This document shows positions 26,383 through 34,562 of a stretch of DNA of 64,000 nucleotides, one piece after another. The notes under the pieces are model-generated. The model was not told the DNA's origin and ran no database searches. It saw only the letters and a list, made by a program, of their open reading frames with translations. How positions within the stretch are numbered: the first letter of the stretch is position 1; each line of letters begins with the position of its first letter. The translations under genes and the position numbers were made by a program. This stretch comes from Trinickia symbiotica (lineage in GTDB: Bacteria; Pseudomonadota; Gammaproteobacteria; Burkholderiales; Burkholderiaceae): contig NZ_PTIR01000007.1 in the NCBI RefSeq assembly GCF_002934455.1, positions 219,656-283,655 on the forward strand, written 5' to 3'.

Positions 26383-27375
26383 ATGACTGCTCCACTTTTT
26401 ACTGCCGCGAATGCGGATGCGTTGCCCGCTCGAGCGACGGCGCTGATTGCGCGTCTTACCGATGCGGACGCCACCGTGCGTCGCATTGCGGTCCTCGATA
26501 TTGCCGATCTCGAGGACGCAGATCTACTGCCTGCGCTCGTCAGCGTATTGCGCAACGACGACGCCGCCGAAGTGCGCAGCGAGGCGGCGCGCGTGCTGGC
26601 GTCGTGGGAGGAGGGCGACGTGATCGCCGCACTATGCGAGGCGTTGCTCGATGCCGATGCCGACGTTCGCGAGGCGGCGGCGCAAAGCCTTTCCGAGCTC
26701 AAAGATCCGGCGTCCGCGCATGTCCTCGTCGGATGGGCGGACCGGCCGGAACCGTTCGTACGGGCGGCTGTATTGCGTGGTCTCCGTGAATTGCGTTTCG
26801 CGGACAGCTTCGCGCTGGCGCTGCGTGCGCTTGCCGACGAGGCCGCAACGGTCAGGCTCGAGGCCGTCGCTGTGCTGGGATGGCTCAAGGATGCGCGAGC
26901 GTTGTCGACGCTGGCTGAGAAGGCCACCGGCGATGCGGACGCCGGCGTACGCCGCGCCGCGGTCGGCGCGCTTGGCTTTGCGACGCCCGCGGACGGTTTC
27001 GTCGTTGCGGCGCTTCTCGATGCGCTCCTCGACGACGCATGGCAAGTGCGCGAGGAAGCGGCGACCACGCTCGGCAAATTGCGTGCTCCGATTGCGCGCG
27101 ACGCGCTCATTGCGGCACTCGACGACGCGTATTGGCAGGTCCGTGTGCGTGCGGCGCGTGCGCTGGGCCAACTTCGCGATGCCATGGCGGTCCGGCCTTT
27201 GCAGGCATTGCTGATTCATACGATCAGCAATCTGCGTAAAGAAGCGGCCCTCGCGCTCGGCGAATTGCGGGATCGCACAGCCCTGGCTGCATTGCACGAC
27301 GCGCTCGACGACTCGGATCCCGATGTGCGCAAAGCGGCGCGGATCGCGATTCAACAGATCGAAAGTGCCGGCTGA
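26383..27375 (+). CDS. HEAT-repeat protein
   Basis: A 330-residue protein made almost wholly of about ten HEAT/PBS-lyase-type repeats of roughly 31 residues, each with a D-x-x-V-R-x-x-A core (DADATVRRIAVLDI, DADADVREAAAQSL, DDAWQVREEAATTL, DDAYWQVRVRAARAL, DSDPDVRKAARIAI). No signal peptide, so it is cytoplasmic. Such solenoids act as scaffolds or in cofactor attachment and protein maturation. It sits 60 bases after the ABC ATPase and its stop overlaps the DUF971 start (TGATG), so it belongs to the operon. A role in assembling the flavoprotein or ferredoxin is plausible but inferred. Confidence 0.88.
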   Translation: MTAPLFTAANADALPARATALIARLTDADATVRRIAVLDIADLEDADLLPALVSVLRNDDAAEVRSEAARVLASWEEGDVIAALCEALLDADADVREAAAQSLSELKDPASAHVLVGWADRPEPFVRAAVLRGLRELRFADSFALALRALADEAATVRLEAVAVLGWLKDARALSTLAEKATGDADAGVRRAAVGALGFATPADGFVVAALLDALLDDAWQVREEAATTLGKLRAPIARDALIAALDDAYWQVRVRAARALGQLRDAMAVRPLQALLIHTISNLRKEAALALGELRDRTALAALHDALDDSDPDVRKAARIAIQQIESAG

Positions 27376-27653
27376 TGAAGTGGCCGTCCGAAGTCCGAGT
27401 AAACCATGGCGCAGGCGTGCTCACGCTGCGCTGGCCGGACGGCGACGAACGAACGATCGGCCATGCACAGCTTCGCGAGGCATGTCCTTGCGCCGAATGC
27501 CGCCGGCTCCGCCTTGGCGGCGATGTGGTGCGCGCGGCACCTGGTGTCACGGTGACCGATTTGCGATCGATGGGCTACGGCGTGCAAATCGCATTCAGCG
27601 ATGGCCACGCGCGCGGCATTTATCCGTGGACCTATCTTGCACAACTTGCGTGA
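27375..27653 (+). CDS. DUF971 (GBBH-like N-terminal) domain protein
   Basis: A 92-residue protein consisting of a single DUF971 domain (PF06155). The family core is visible: LTLRWPDGDERTIGHAQLRE, then CPCAECRRLR, and GYGVQIAFSDGHARGIYPW with the final WTYL. The three cysteines of the CPCAEC motif suggest a zinc or iron-sulfur site; in other proteins this domain is fused to gamma-butyrobetaine hydroxylase or to Mrp/ApbC-type Fe-S carriers. Its start overlaps the HEAT gene stop. It is the last gene of the operon. Confidence 0.87.
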   Translation: MKWPSEVRVNHGAGVLTLRWPDGDERTIGHAQLREACPCAECRRLRLGGDVVRAAPGVTVTDLRSMGYGVQIAFSDGHARGIYPWTYLAQLA

Positions 27654-27793
27654 ATCTTATCGCTCGTGGTTCTCGGCGGCTCCGTAGCGCAGCAGCAGTT
27701 AGCGCCTCGTGCGCGATTCGTCTTGGATGCGCGCTTGGTCGCTCGGTCGGCCGATAGCCGGTAAACTTTCACCTCCTGATCGAGCTGGTAGCG

Positions 27794-28345
27794 ATGTCGG
27801 CGCGATATGGCGCTCACGATCTTGGATTTGTCGAATCCTGCGCTACCAGCCATGCACCAGTGAGGCTTACCGTGGATGATCGATTCGACCGGCGAGAACT
27901 TCTTCTACACCTTGGCGATGTGCTCGAAGCAGCGAGCGGTGTCGCGAAGATTGACCGACCCGACGAACCCGTTTCGCGAGTCGCTTTGAGCGACTCCTCG
28001 TTGCAGGCCTTTCCGTTCTTGCGCAACGTGGCGACTACCGTGCTTGCCAAGGATTTTCCGCAACGCGTGGCGAGCGCATATGGGCATTGGCCGCGGGCGC
28101 TGCTCGACGCCGAGCTCGATCATGCGGCGCTGGCTTTGCCTGTCCGGCGCGAACTGTTCGATCGCGGCGCGGACGGTTGGGACGCGTATGTCGGCTATAT
28201 GCGGCAAAAGGTCGTTTGGTTCGGGGTGGAGCTTCCCGATACCTCTACGTCGGATACGAAAACAGTGGGGCCATCGACTCCAGCGCCTGTGCAGGAGCGT
28301 TCACCGCTCGGAAAAACCGGATGGCCATGGACGCCGCTCGGTTGA
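27794..28345 (+). CDS. Hypothetical protein
   Basis: A 183-residue frame whose codon usage looks coding from about 27860 on, where a GTG (reading MRLTVDDRFDRRELLLHLGD if used as start) is an alternative beginning. The middle part contains VASAYGHWPRALLDAEL and WDAYVGYMRQKVVWFGVELP; the last 40 residues are rich in serine, threonine and proline. I do not recognise the family and no membrane segment or signal peptide is seen. It is convergent with the antitoxin gene at 28371, in the accessory patch beside tRNA-Met. Confidence 0.5.
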   Translation: MSARYGAHDLGFVESCATSHAPVRLTVDDRFDRRELLLHLGDVLEAASGVAKIDRPDEPVSRVALSDSSLQAFPFLRNVATTVLAKDFPQRVASAYGHWPRALLDAELDHAALALPVRRELFDRGADGWDAYVGYMRQKVVWFGVELPDTSTSDTKTVGPSTPAPVQERSPLGKTGWPWTPLG

Positions 28346-28370
28346 TGACGGCGGCACGACGGCCGAGCGC

Positions 28371-28805
28371 TTAAGCGGCTTGCGCCAGCCAGCCTTCCTC
28401 CGTGTCCTGAAAGATCATTTTTTCGTCGACATGTCGATCGAGGTTCGAGATACGCTCGATCAATTCCTGCAGCTTCACGTTGCCATCGACTGTCTCCAGG
28501 TAGATGGCGCGGAACATCCTGTCGGCGGTTTTGGGAATCTTGCCTCGTTTCTCCCAAAGCGCTACGGTTTGCTCCGAAGTGCCTAGCAGGTCGGCCGCGC
28601 GATGTTGCGAGAGATCGAGCTCCTTACGCAGGAAGCGGAATTCGGCGCCTGTGAGATAGCTCTTGCGCGCAAGCGCTCGGCCGATGGCGCGATGAAGGCC
28701 GTCCGCGTCTTCAATGGAGACGGCTTTGCCATACGCCGTTTTCCGAACGTGATAGCCGTTGGCCAGCCACACGTTCTGCAACCCTGTTTCTGTGTAGTGG
28801 TACAT
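28371..28805 (-). CDS. Helix-turn-helix antitoxin (MqsA/HigA-like)
   Basis: A 144-residue protein. The N-terminal 45 residues (MYHYTETGLQNVWLANGYHV) form a short beta module seen in MqsA-like antitoxins without the zinc cysteines. The C-terminal XRE-type helix-turn-helix reads FRFLRKELDLSQHRAADLLG and SEQTVALWEKRGKIP. Such proteins bind their own promoter and neutralise the partner toxin. The gene starts eight bases after the shifted-frame stop of a DUF4258 toxin, with AAGGAAG as ribosome-binding site. The toxin partner appears broken, so this may be an orphan antitoxin. Confidence 0.75.
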   Translation of the reverse strand: MYHYTETGLQNVWLANGYHVRKTAYGKAVSIEDADGLHRAIGRALARKSYLTGAEFRFLRKELDLSQHRAADLLGTSEQTVALWEKRGKIPKTADRMFRAIYLETVDGNVKLQELIERISNLDRHVDEKMIFQDTEEGWLAQAA

Positions 28806-28812
28806 GGCTTCC

Positions 28813-29126
28813 TTAATAAACGGTAATGACGACTACCCAGTCATCGTGGTCATCGCGCTCCAGCGCGGCTACGACTGTGACCTCGTCGCCGGCATGTCGT
28901 CGGGTGAGCGTGACTGCCAGCTGCCATGCAGATTGACGTGCGCGCGTTCCGATACCTGCCCGTTTCTCAGGCAATCGTAGACCTGCGTTGGCGTGATCTT
29001 TCGTTCCCGCATTCGCTTCTTTGCATGCGGGACGAAGAACACGCGAGCGGTATCGCGTGCCACTTCGTGGATCAGTCGCCGCAGGTTTGCGTCATTGAGC
29101 TTGAACGGTAGAACTTGGGACGGCAT
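28813..29126 (-). pseudogene. DUF4258 toxin gene with a one-base frameshift
   Basis: The frame from ATG 29126 reads MPSQVLPFKLNDANLRRLIH and VPHAKKRMRERKITPTQVYD, typical of DUF4258 (RelE-fold-like) toxins, but after VNLHGS near 28900 it runs into unrelated residues and stops at 28869. In the adjacent frame the expected family ending is intact: TLTRRHAGDEVTVVAALERD then DDWVVVITVY, stopping at 28813, eight bases before the antitoxin start. A single missing base near 28895 explains this. Either the toxin was lost by mutation or there is a sequencing error. An earlier in-frame ATG at 29162 is possible. Confidence 0.7.
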
Positions 29127-29145
29127 ACCCATAATTATTATGGGT
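29127..29145. promoter_or_regulatory. Palindrome at the toxin-antitoxin promoter
   Basis: ACCCATAA-TTA-TTATGGGT is an inverted repeat with perfect 8-bp arms, ending directly at the ATG at 29126. On the minus strand it contains TAATAA, with TTGCTT 16 bases upstream as a possible -35 box, so it probably overlaps the -10 region. It is a good candidate for antitoxin autoregulation; the transcript might be almost leaderless. Confidence 0.55.
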
Positions 29146-29330
29146 GGCGGGCGAAGAAGCAAGAGGTACCTTATTCCTACAGACGGTCGCTACCCCCGCC
29201 CGGTACTTCCCTTCGCGTCTGGGCTGTAAGTGCCGGGTGGCCGGCGGATCCTTGACTGACGTCGCGGCCGGCAAGGACGCCTGCGCGTGTCCCGTTCCCC
29301 CTGCGCCAGGAATGCTGACAACGGGGTTGG

Positions 29331-29484
29331 TGCCCATGCGCACCAGGATCAGATTCGGATAGTCATAGGCAGCGCCTGAAGACGTGTCGACAACAACGCC
29401 AACTGCGCCGCCGAACACGATATTGCCGAATGCCATGAGCTTGGTCGACGACTTCCATCGGTTGCTTTTACCTATTGACCCCAT
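29331..29484 (-). pseudogene. Remnant of a glycine-rich surface protein C-terminus
   Basis: The minus-strand frame that begins at 29484 contains AFGNIVFGGAVGVVVDTSSG and AAYDYPNLILVRMG. This is the glycine-rich C-terminal hairpin found in a widespread group of small proteobacterial outer-membrane lipoproteins, where it follows about 100 residues and a signal peptide. Here only the end is present: the frame starts with an unrelated MGSIGKSNRWKS and continues past 29331 into non-family sequence down to 29092, overlapping the toxin promoter. It is most simply a truncated gene left after insertion or deletion. Confidence 0.45.
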
Positions 29485-29777
29485 TTATCAATAAAGGTGC
29501 TGCCGCGCGTTGCCGTGGCGAAACGACAATCGCCAACGACATCCGATCTAATGACGTCGACGCTGCTCATCGCGATCGCAGAAGGCGCAATGCGGCGCGC
29601 GGTAGAAGCCGCGCGCGGCCGAGGCAGAGGGGAGGTTTGCCATGTCGGTGTTGCCCGCCTTCTCGCTTACGGACATCCCTGCGACGTGCATCAGCGCCGT
29701 CGTGGTCGCCGACGGCGACCGCGCAGCGGCAGGTGCTGCAGGTTTGTGCTACCTGCCATAGGGGCCACCAAAACAAA
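29485..29777. other. Accessory stretch without a supported gene
   Basis: Overlapping short frames on both strands exist, but none has family character or a ribosome-binding site. The stretch lies between the lipoprotein remnant and the tRNA-Met terminator and is probably decayed accessory DNA. Confidence 0.4.
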
Positions 29778-29803
29778 AGCCCTTGACCGTTAGGTCAAGG
29801 GCT
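29778..29803 (-). terminator. Terminator of tRNA-Met
   Basis: AGCCCTTGACC and GGTCAAGGGCT form a perfect 11-bp stem around GTTA. In the minus direction it is followed by TTTTGTTTTGG. It lies 10 bases after the tRNA 3' end. Confidence 0.85.
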
Positions 29804-29813
29804 TCCGTGGATT

Positions 29814-29890
<77 letters not shown>

Positions 29891-30031
29891 GAAAGAAGGC
29901 GAATTATGGCCGCGCCGGCCGATGCTGTCAAGGGCTTCGCTCGTGACAGGGCTTCGCTCGTGGCGGGCCCCCAGGCCGGACGGCGCTGAGTTCGCGCCGC
30001 CCGCCAGGCACCGCTCGCCGCCGCCCCCGTG

Positions 30032-31690
30032 TCAGTCCTGCGAATAGATGTTCGAGTCCTTGGTCTCGCGCACGAACAGCATGCCGATCACAAACGTGAT
30101 CAGCGCGACGATCACCGGATACCAGAGGCCGGAGTAGATGTTGCCGCTCGCCGCGACGATCGCGAACGCCGTCGCCGGCAGGAAGCCGCCGAACCAGCCG
30201 TTGCCGATGTGGTAGGGCAGCGACATCGACGTGTACCGGATCCGCGTCGGGAAGAGCTCGACGAGCATCGCCGCGATCGGCCCATAGACCATCGTCACGT
30301 AGATGACGAGCAACGCGAGAATCACGACCGTCATGGGCCAATTGAGCTGCGACGGATCCGCCTTCGCCGGATAGCCGGCGCTCTTCAGCGTCGCGCCGAG
30401 CGTCTTCGTGAACGCCGCGCCCTTCTCCTTTGCCCCGGGCGTTTTGCCGTCATACGAATCGATGACCGTATCCCCGACCTTCACCTGCGCGATCGTGCCG
30501 GCCGGTGCGGCCACATTCGAGTAGTTCAGACCTGCTTTCGCCAGCGCGCTCTTGACGACGTCGCACGAGCTCGTGAAGCTCGCGGTGCCGACAGGGTTGA
30601 ACTGGAAGGAGCACTCGTCGGGGTTCGCGATGACGACGATTGGCGATTTCTGCGTCGCCGCCTCGAGCGCGGGGTTCGCGAAGTGCGTGAGCGCCTTGAA
30701 CAACGGGAAGTAAGTCAGCGCGGCGATGAGGCAGCCGGCCATGATGATCGGCTTGCGGCCGATGCGATCGGACAGCGATCCGAAGAACACAAAGAACGGC
30801 GTGCCGATGAGCAGCGCGAGCGCAATCAGGATGTTCGCGCTGGCGCCGTCGACTTTCAGCGTCTGCGTCAGGAAGAAGAGGGCGTAGAACTGGCCGGCGT
30901 ACCAGACGACGGCTTGGCCTGCCGTCAGCCCCACGAGCGCGAGAATCACGATCTTGAGGTTCTTCCACTGGCCGAATGATTCGGTGAGCGGCGCCTTCGA
31001 CGTCTTGCCCTCGTTCTTGATCCGCAGGAACGCCGGCGATTCGTTGAGCTGGAGCCGGATCCAGACGGAAATGCCGAGCAGGATCAGCGATGCCAGGAAC
31101 GGAATGCGCCAGGCCCACGCGCCGAACGATTCCTCGCCCACCCAGGTCCGCACGCCGAGGATGACGAGCAGCGAAAGGAACAGGCCGAGCGTGGCCGTCG
31201 TCTGAATCCACGACGTGTAATAGCCGCGCCGGTTGGCGGGCGCATGCTCGGCGACGTAGGTCGCCGCGCCGCCGTACTCGCCGCCGAGCGCGAGGCCCTG
31301 CAGCAGCCGCATCGCGATGAAGATGACGGGCGACGCGAATCCGATCGACGCATATCCGGGCAGTAGGCCGACGACGAACGTCGAAATACCCATGATCGTG
31401 ATCGTGATGAGGAACGTGTACTTGCGGCCGACGAGATCGCCGAGCCGCCCGAACACCAGCGCGCCGAACGGCCGCACGGCGAAGCCCGCCGCGAAGCCGA
31501 GCAGCGTGAAAATGAAGGCCGCCGTCGGATTGACTCCCGCGAAGAAGGTCTTGCTGATGTACGCCGCCAGCGAGCCGGCGAGGTAAAAGTCGTACCACTC
31601 GAAAACCGTGCCGAGCGACGAAGCGAAGATGACCCGCTTCTCGTCGGCTGTCATCGGCGCGTGCGCCAAATGCCCGCCAACCGTTGCCAT
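30032..31690 (-). CDS. MHS-family MFS transporter with a large periplasmic insert
   Basis: A 552-residue secondary transporter of the metabolite:H+ symporter family (citrate, ketoglutarate, shikimate or proline/betaine relatives). Start at 31690 (MATVGGHLAHAPMT) with GAGGAG eight bases upstream. The signature LGTVFEWYDFYLAGSLA opens helix 1; the MFS loop motif GRLGDLVGRKYTF follows and is repeated as GSLSDRIGRKPIIM. Between helices 8 and 9 (about residues 360-470) lies a roughly 100-residue extracytoplasmic segment with two cysteines (DECSFQF and SSCDVV), a feature of a subset of proteobacterial members. The substrate is unknown. Confidence 0.9.
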   Translation of the reverse strand: MATVGGHLAHAPMTADEKRVIFASSLGTVFEWYDFYLAGSLAAYISKTFFAGVNPTAAFIFTLLGFAAGFAVRPFGALVFGRLGDLVGRKYTFLITITIMGISTFVVGLLPGYASIGFASPVIFIAMRLLQGLALGGEYGGAATYVAEHAPANRRGYYTSWIQTTATLGLFLSLLVILGVRTWVGEESFGAWAWRIPFLASLILLGISVWIRLQLNESPAFLRIKNEGKTSKAPLTESFGQWKNLKIVILALVGLTAGQAVVWYAGQFYALFFLTQTLKVDGASANILIALALLIGTPFFVFFGSLSDRIGRKPIIMAGCLIAALTYFPLFKALTHFANPALEAATQKSPIVVIANPDECSFQFNPVGTASFTSSCDVVKSALAKAGLNYSNVAAPAGTIAQVKVGDTVIDSYDGKTPGAKEKGAAFTKTLGATLKSAGYPAKADPSQLNWPMTVVILALLVIYVTMVYGPIAAMLVELFPTRIRYTSMSLPYHIGNGWFGGFLPATAFAIVAASGNIYSGLWYPVIVALITFVIGMLFVRETKDSNIYSQD

Positions 31691-31932
31691 GTGTTGTCTC
31701 CTCAATTTAGATATGGGACAGCGCCGCCGTCGCGCGCGGCAGCGCTTGTCAGCGATTATTGGAAGACAAACTTACTGCGGACTGACGCGCGGGCGCTTTG
31801 CAGGCGAGGGCTGCGATCGACCCCCTTTTTTTATTTCTTCGCTCTTTTTTGCGGTAAAAGCTATCAATCCACGCTCAAATTTCTCTATCTCCGCTTCCTC
31901 TGATTGAACTCGAGTCAATCGGCGAGCCACGC

Positions 31933-33555
31933 TCAGGGTAAATCCCGAGCCGCCGCAAGCAGCGGCAAACTGACGCGGACGAGCGTGCCGGCGAGGCGCG
32001 GCGACGTCTGGTAGACATGATCGTCGATCGTCACGGTCCCACCATGCATCGTCGCGATTTCACGGACGATCGCGAGACCGAGCCCGCTGCCGTCACCTTC
32101 GCGGCCGAGTATTCGATAGAACCGCTCGACGACTTTCGGACGTTCGGCCGGTGCGATGCCGGGCCCTGTGTCCTCGACTTCGAGCAGGACCAACCCCTTG
32201 GCACGATCGGGCGCGACGCGCACGGTAATGCGCCCGCCCGCCGGCGTATAGCGGATGGCATTGTCGATGACGTTCGAGAGCATTTCGCGCAGCATCACCG
32301 CGTTGCCTGTCACGATCACCGGTTCCTCGGGGCCTTCGTAGCCGAGGTCCATTTCCTTGGCGAGCGCCGCTTGTACCCAGTCGCGCACGGCGAGTCGGGC
32401 GAGATGCGCGATCTCGAGCGACGTGAAGATCTGCCCTGTCATCCGGTTCTCCGCGCGCGCGAGCGCGAGCAGCTGCGTGACGAGACGCGCCGCCTGATCG
32501 GCGCTCGCGGCGATCTGCTCGAGCGAGAGCCGCACTTCGGGCGAGACTTCCTGCCGCAGCGCGAGCTCGGCCTGCGTATGCAGGCCCGCGAGCGGGGTTT
32601 TCATCTGATGCGCGGCGTCTGCAATGAACCGTTTCTGCAGGTCGATGTTCTGTTCGAGGCGCGTCAGCAGCTCGTTGAACGACGTGACGAGCGGCTCGAT
32701 CTCGGGCGGCGCGCGGCGAGCCTCGAGCGGCGAGAGGTCGTCAGGCCGGCGCGCGCGCAAATTGGCCTGTAGCGCCGTCAGCGGGGCCAGCCCTCGCGAA
32801 AGGCCGAACCAGACGAGCACGATTGCAAGCGGCAGGATCACGAACTGCGGCAGGATCACGCCTTTGATGATGTCGTTGGCGAGCGCGCTGCGCTTGTCGA
32901 GCGTCTCGCCAACCTGGACGAGCACGCTTTGCCCGCCCGGCGCGGCGGGAAGTTCGACGGTCGTATAGGCAACACGAATGTCATCGCCATGGAGTTGCGC
33001 ATCGCGAAACTCGACGATACCCGGGTGCGGACGGTCGTCATCGGCCGGCGCCGGCATGTCGGGCACGCCGGCGACCAGCTCGCCGCGCGCGCCCAGCACT
33101 TGATAGAACACCTTGTCCGGGTTATCGCCTGAGAGAAAGTCACGCGCGGCATCGGGCAGCGACAGCTCGGCCACGCCATTCACGGGATGGATCTGACGCG
33201 CGAGCACATAGACGTCGGTTTCGAGCGCACGGTCGAACGGGCCGTTCGCGAGTGTCTTGGCGACGAGATAGGTCACCGCGATGCTCATCGGCCACAGAAG
33301 CAGCAGCGGCGCGAGCATCCAGTCGAGAATTTCGCCGAAGAGCGAGCGCGGGCGCCCCGGCTCCGGGGCATCGGCTTCGTCGGCCGGCAGGAACGGATCG
33401 TCTCGGCCGCCGTGGCTCGTTGCAGCGCGGGCGGGGGCGGTCGAGGAAGACGGCGTGGGAGACGACGCGATAGCGGGCGCAGCTTTGCGTATCGGGTCGG
33501 ACGGCCCCACCGGCCGCGGCGTGCCGCCGTCCTCCGAGGAAACGGGCGAGGCCAC
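31933..33555 (-). CDS. Two-component sensor histidine kinase
   Basis: A 540-residue kinase starting with GTG at 33555, seven bases after the regulator stop. An unusual 75-residue proline/serine-rich cytoplasmic N-terminus comes before membrane helix 1 (about 79-98). A periplasmic sensor of about 130 residues follows, then helix 2 (about 233-252), a HAMP-like linker, and the HisKA domain with phospho-acceptor H316 in FIADAAHQMKTPLAG. The ATPase domain has the N box MLSNVIDNAIRYTP, G1 VEDTGPGIAP and G2 GSGLGLAIV. The architecture matches TctE/QseC-type kinases. The signal is unknown; it pairs with the OmpR-type regulator just upstream. Confidence 0.92.
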   Translation of the reverse strand: MASPVSSEDGGTPRPVGPSDPIRKAAPAIASSPTPSSSTAPARAATSHGGRDDPFLPADEADAPEPGRPRSLFGEILDWMLAPLLLLWPMSIAVTYLVAKTLANGPFDRALETDVYVLARQIHPVNGVAELSLPDAARDFLSGDNPDKVFYQVLGARGELVAGVPDMPAPADDDRPHPGIVEFRDAQLHGDDIRVAYTTVELPAAPGGQSVLVQVGETLDKRSALANDIIKGVILPQFVILPLAIVLVWFGLSRGLAPLTALQANLRARRPDDLSPLEARRAPPEIEPLVTSFNELLTRLEQNIDLQKRFIADAAHQMKTPLAGLHTQAELALRQEVSPEVRLSLEQIAASADQAARLVTQLLALARAENRMTGQIFTSLEIAHLARLAVRDWVQAALAKEMDLGYEGPEEPVIVTGNAVMLREMLSNVIDNAIRYTPAGGRITVRVAPDRAKGLVLLEVEDTGPGIAPAERPKVVERFYRILGREGDGSGLGLAIVREIATMHGGTVTIDDHVYQTSPRLAGTLVRVSLPLLAAARDLP

Positions 33556-33562
33556 GGTTTGC

Positions 33563-34312
33563 CTACTTCGCGGGCGGGGGCGCGATCGCCGCAGCGCTGA
33601 CATCGGCCGTCGAACTCGGCCCAGGCCCCGGCCCCGGGCCGGCGGCCGCGGGCTTTTCGAGGCAGTAGCCGAGCCCGCGCACAGTAATGATACGCACGCC
33701 GCTCGGCTCGATTTTCTTGCGCAGCCGATGCACGTAGACTTCGATCGCGTTGTTGCTGACTTCCTCGCCCCATTCGCAAAGATGGTCGACGAGCTGCTCT
33801 TTTGACACCAGCCGACCGATTCGCTGGAGCAGCACTTCCAGCACGCCGAGCTCGCGCGCGGAAAGCTCGACCACCTGATCGTTGACATAAGCGACGCGGC
33901 CGACCTGATCGAACGCGAGCGAGCCGTGCCGCACGACGGTCGGCCCGCCGCCCATGCCGCGCCGCGTCAGCGCCCGGACGCGGGCCTCGAGCTCGTTCAG
34001 GTGAAACGGCTTGGCCATGTAGTCGTCGGCGCCGAGGTCGAGCCCTTTCACGCGCTCGTCGACGCTGTCGGCGGCCGTGAGAATCAGCACGGGCAGGTTC
34101 GAATTGCGCGCGCGCAGCCGGCGCAGGACCTCGAGACCCGACATGCGTGGCAGGCCGAGATCGAGGATCAGGAGATCGAACGTCTGCATCGAGAGCGCCG
34201 CGTCGGCTTCGCTGCCGCCCTTCACATGATCGACGGCATAGCCCGATTGGCGGAGTGATCGGACGAGGCCGTCCGCGAGTATGCTGTCGTCTTCGGCAAT
34301 GAGTATTCGCAT
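33563..34312 (-). CDS. OmpR-family response regulator (TctD/QseB-like)
   Basis: A 249-residue regulator, start at 34312 ([18 protein letters not shown]). The receiver domain has the acidic pair DD at 8-9, phospho-acceptor D51 in [13 protein letters not shown], and K101 in DDYMAKPF. The DNA-binding winged helix shows [20 protein letters not shown] and [20 protein letters not shown] glycine/proline-rich tail of about 30 residues ([11 protein letters not shown]) follows the last wing and is not part of the family. It is co-transcribed with the kinase and divergent from recA. Confidence 0.93.
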   Translation of the reverse strand: MRILIAEDDSILADGLVRSLRQSGYAVDHVKGGSEADAALSMQTFDLLILDLGLPRMSGLEVLRRLRARNSNLPVLILTAADSVDERVKGLDLGADDYMAKPFHLNELEARVRALTRRGMGGGPTVVRHGSLAFDQVGRVAYVNDQVVELSARELGVLEVLLQRIGRLVSKEQLVDHLCEWGEEVSNNAIEVYVHRLRKKIEPSGVRIITVRGLGYCLEKPAAAGPGPGPGPSSTADVSAAAIAPPPAK

Positions 34313-34456
34313 GGTGCGCGAGAGGCGCGGGCGGGAAGGCCCGATGCGCCGTTGTCTCCAATCCGGTGCTCCGCGTCCCGGCGGCTTTCCCCGTCTCGCC
34401 GTGCTGCGCTCGTTGTCGCAACGCAAATCCGCAACGCGTCGGGCTTGCAAAGAACC

Positions 34457-34472
34457 CTGTTTTTTTATACAG
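34457..34472. promoter_or_regulatory. LexA (SOS) box upstream of recA
   Basis: CTGTTTTTTTATACAG has the exact CTGT-N8-ACAG pattern of the LexA operator with an AT-rich centre. It lies 90 bases before the recA ATG, so recA is expected to be repressed by LexA until DNA damage. Confidence 0.88.
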
Positions 34473-34562
34473 TGTCTGCGTTTCCCAGGGCTACCGCGCG
34501 ACCCTTTCCTCGGCGTCGGCCGCCCGCCGAGAGACGCTGCTCATCATAGCAAAGGACGATTC

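Noticed and set aside
27650..27800. Search for a second copy of the tRNA-Met 3' end as an attachment site
   Set aside because: No stretch resembling TGGTGGCGAATCAGGGAC was found, so no att site is claimed.
29475..29793. Overlapping plus-strand frames of 98-103 codons near tRNA-Met
   Set aside because: They run through the tRNA terminator, lack ribosome-binding sites and show no family pattern.
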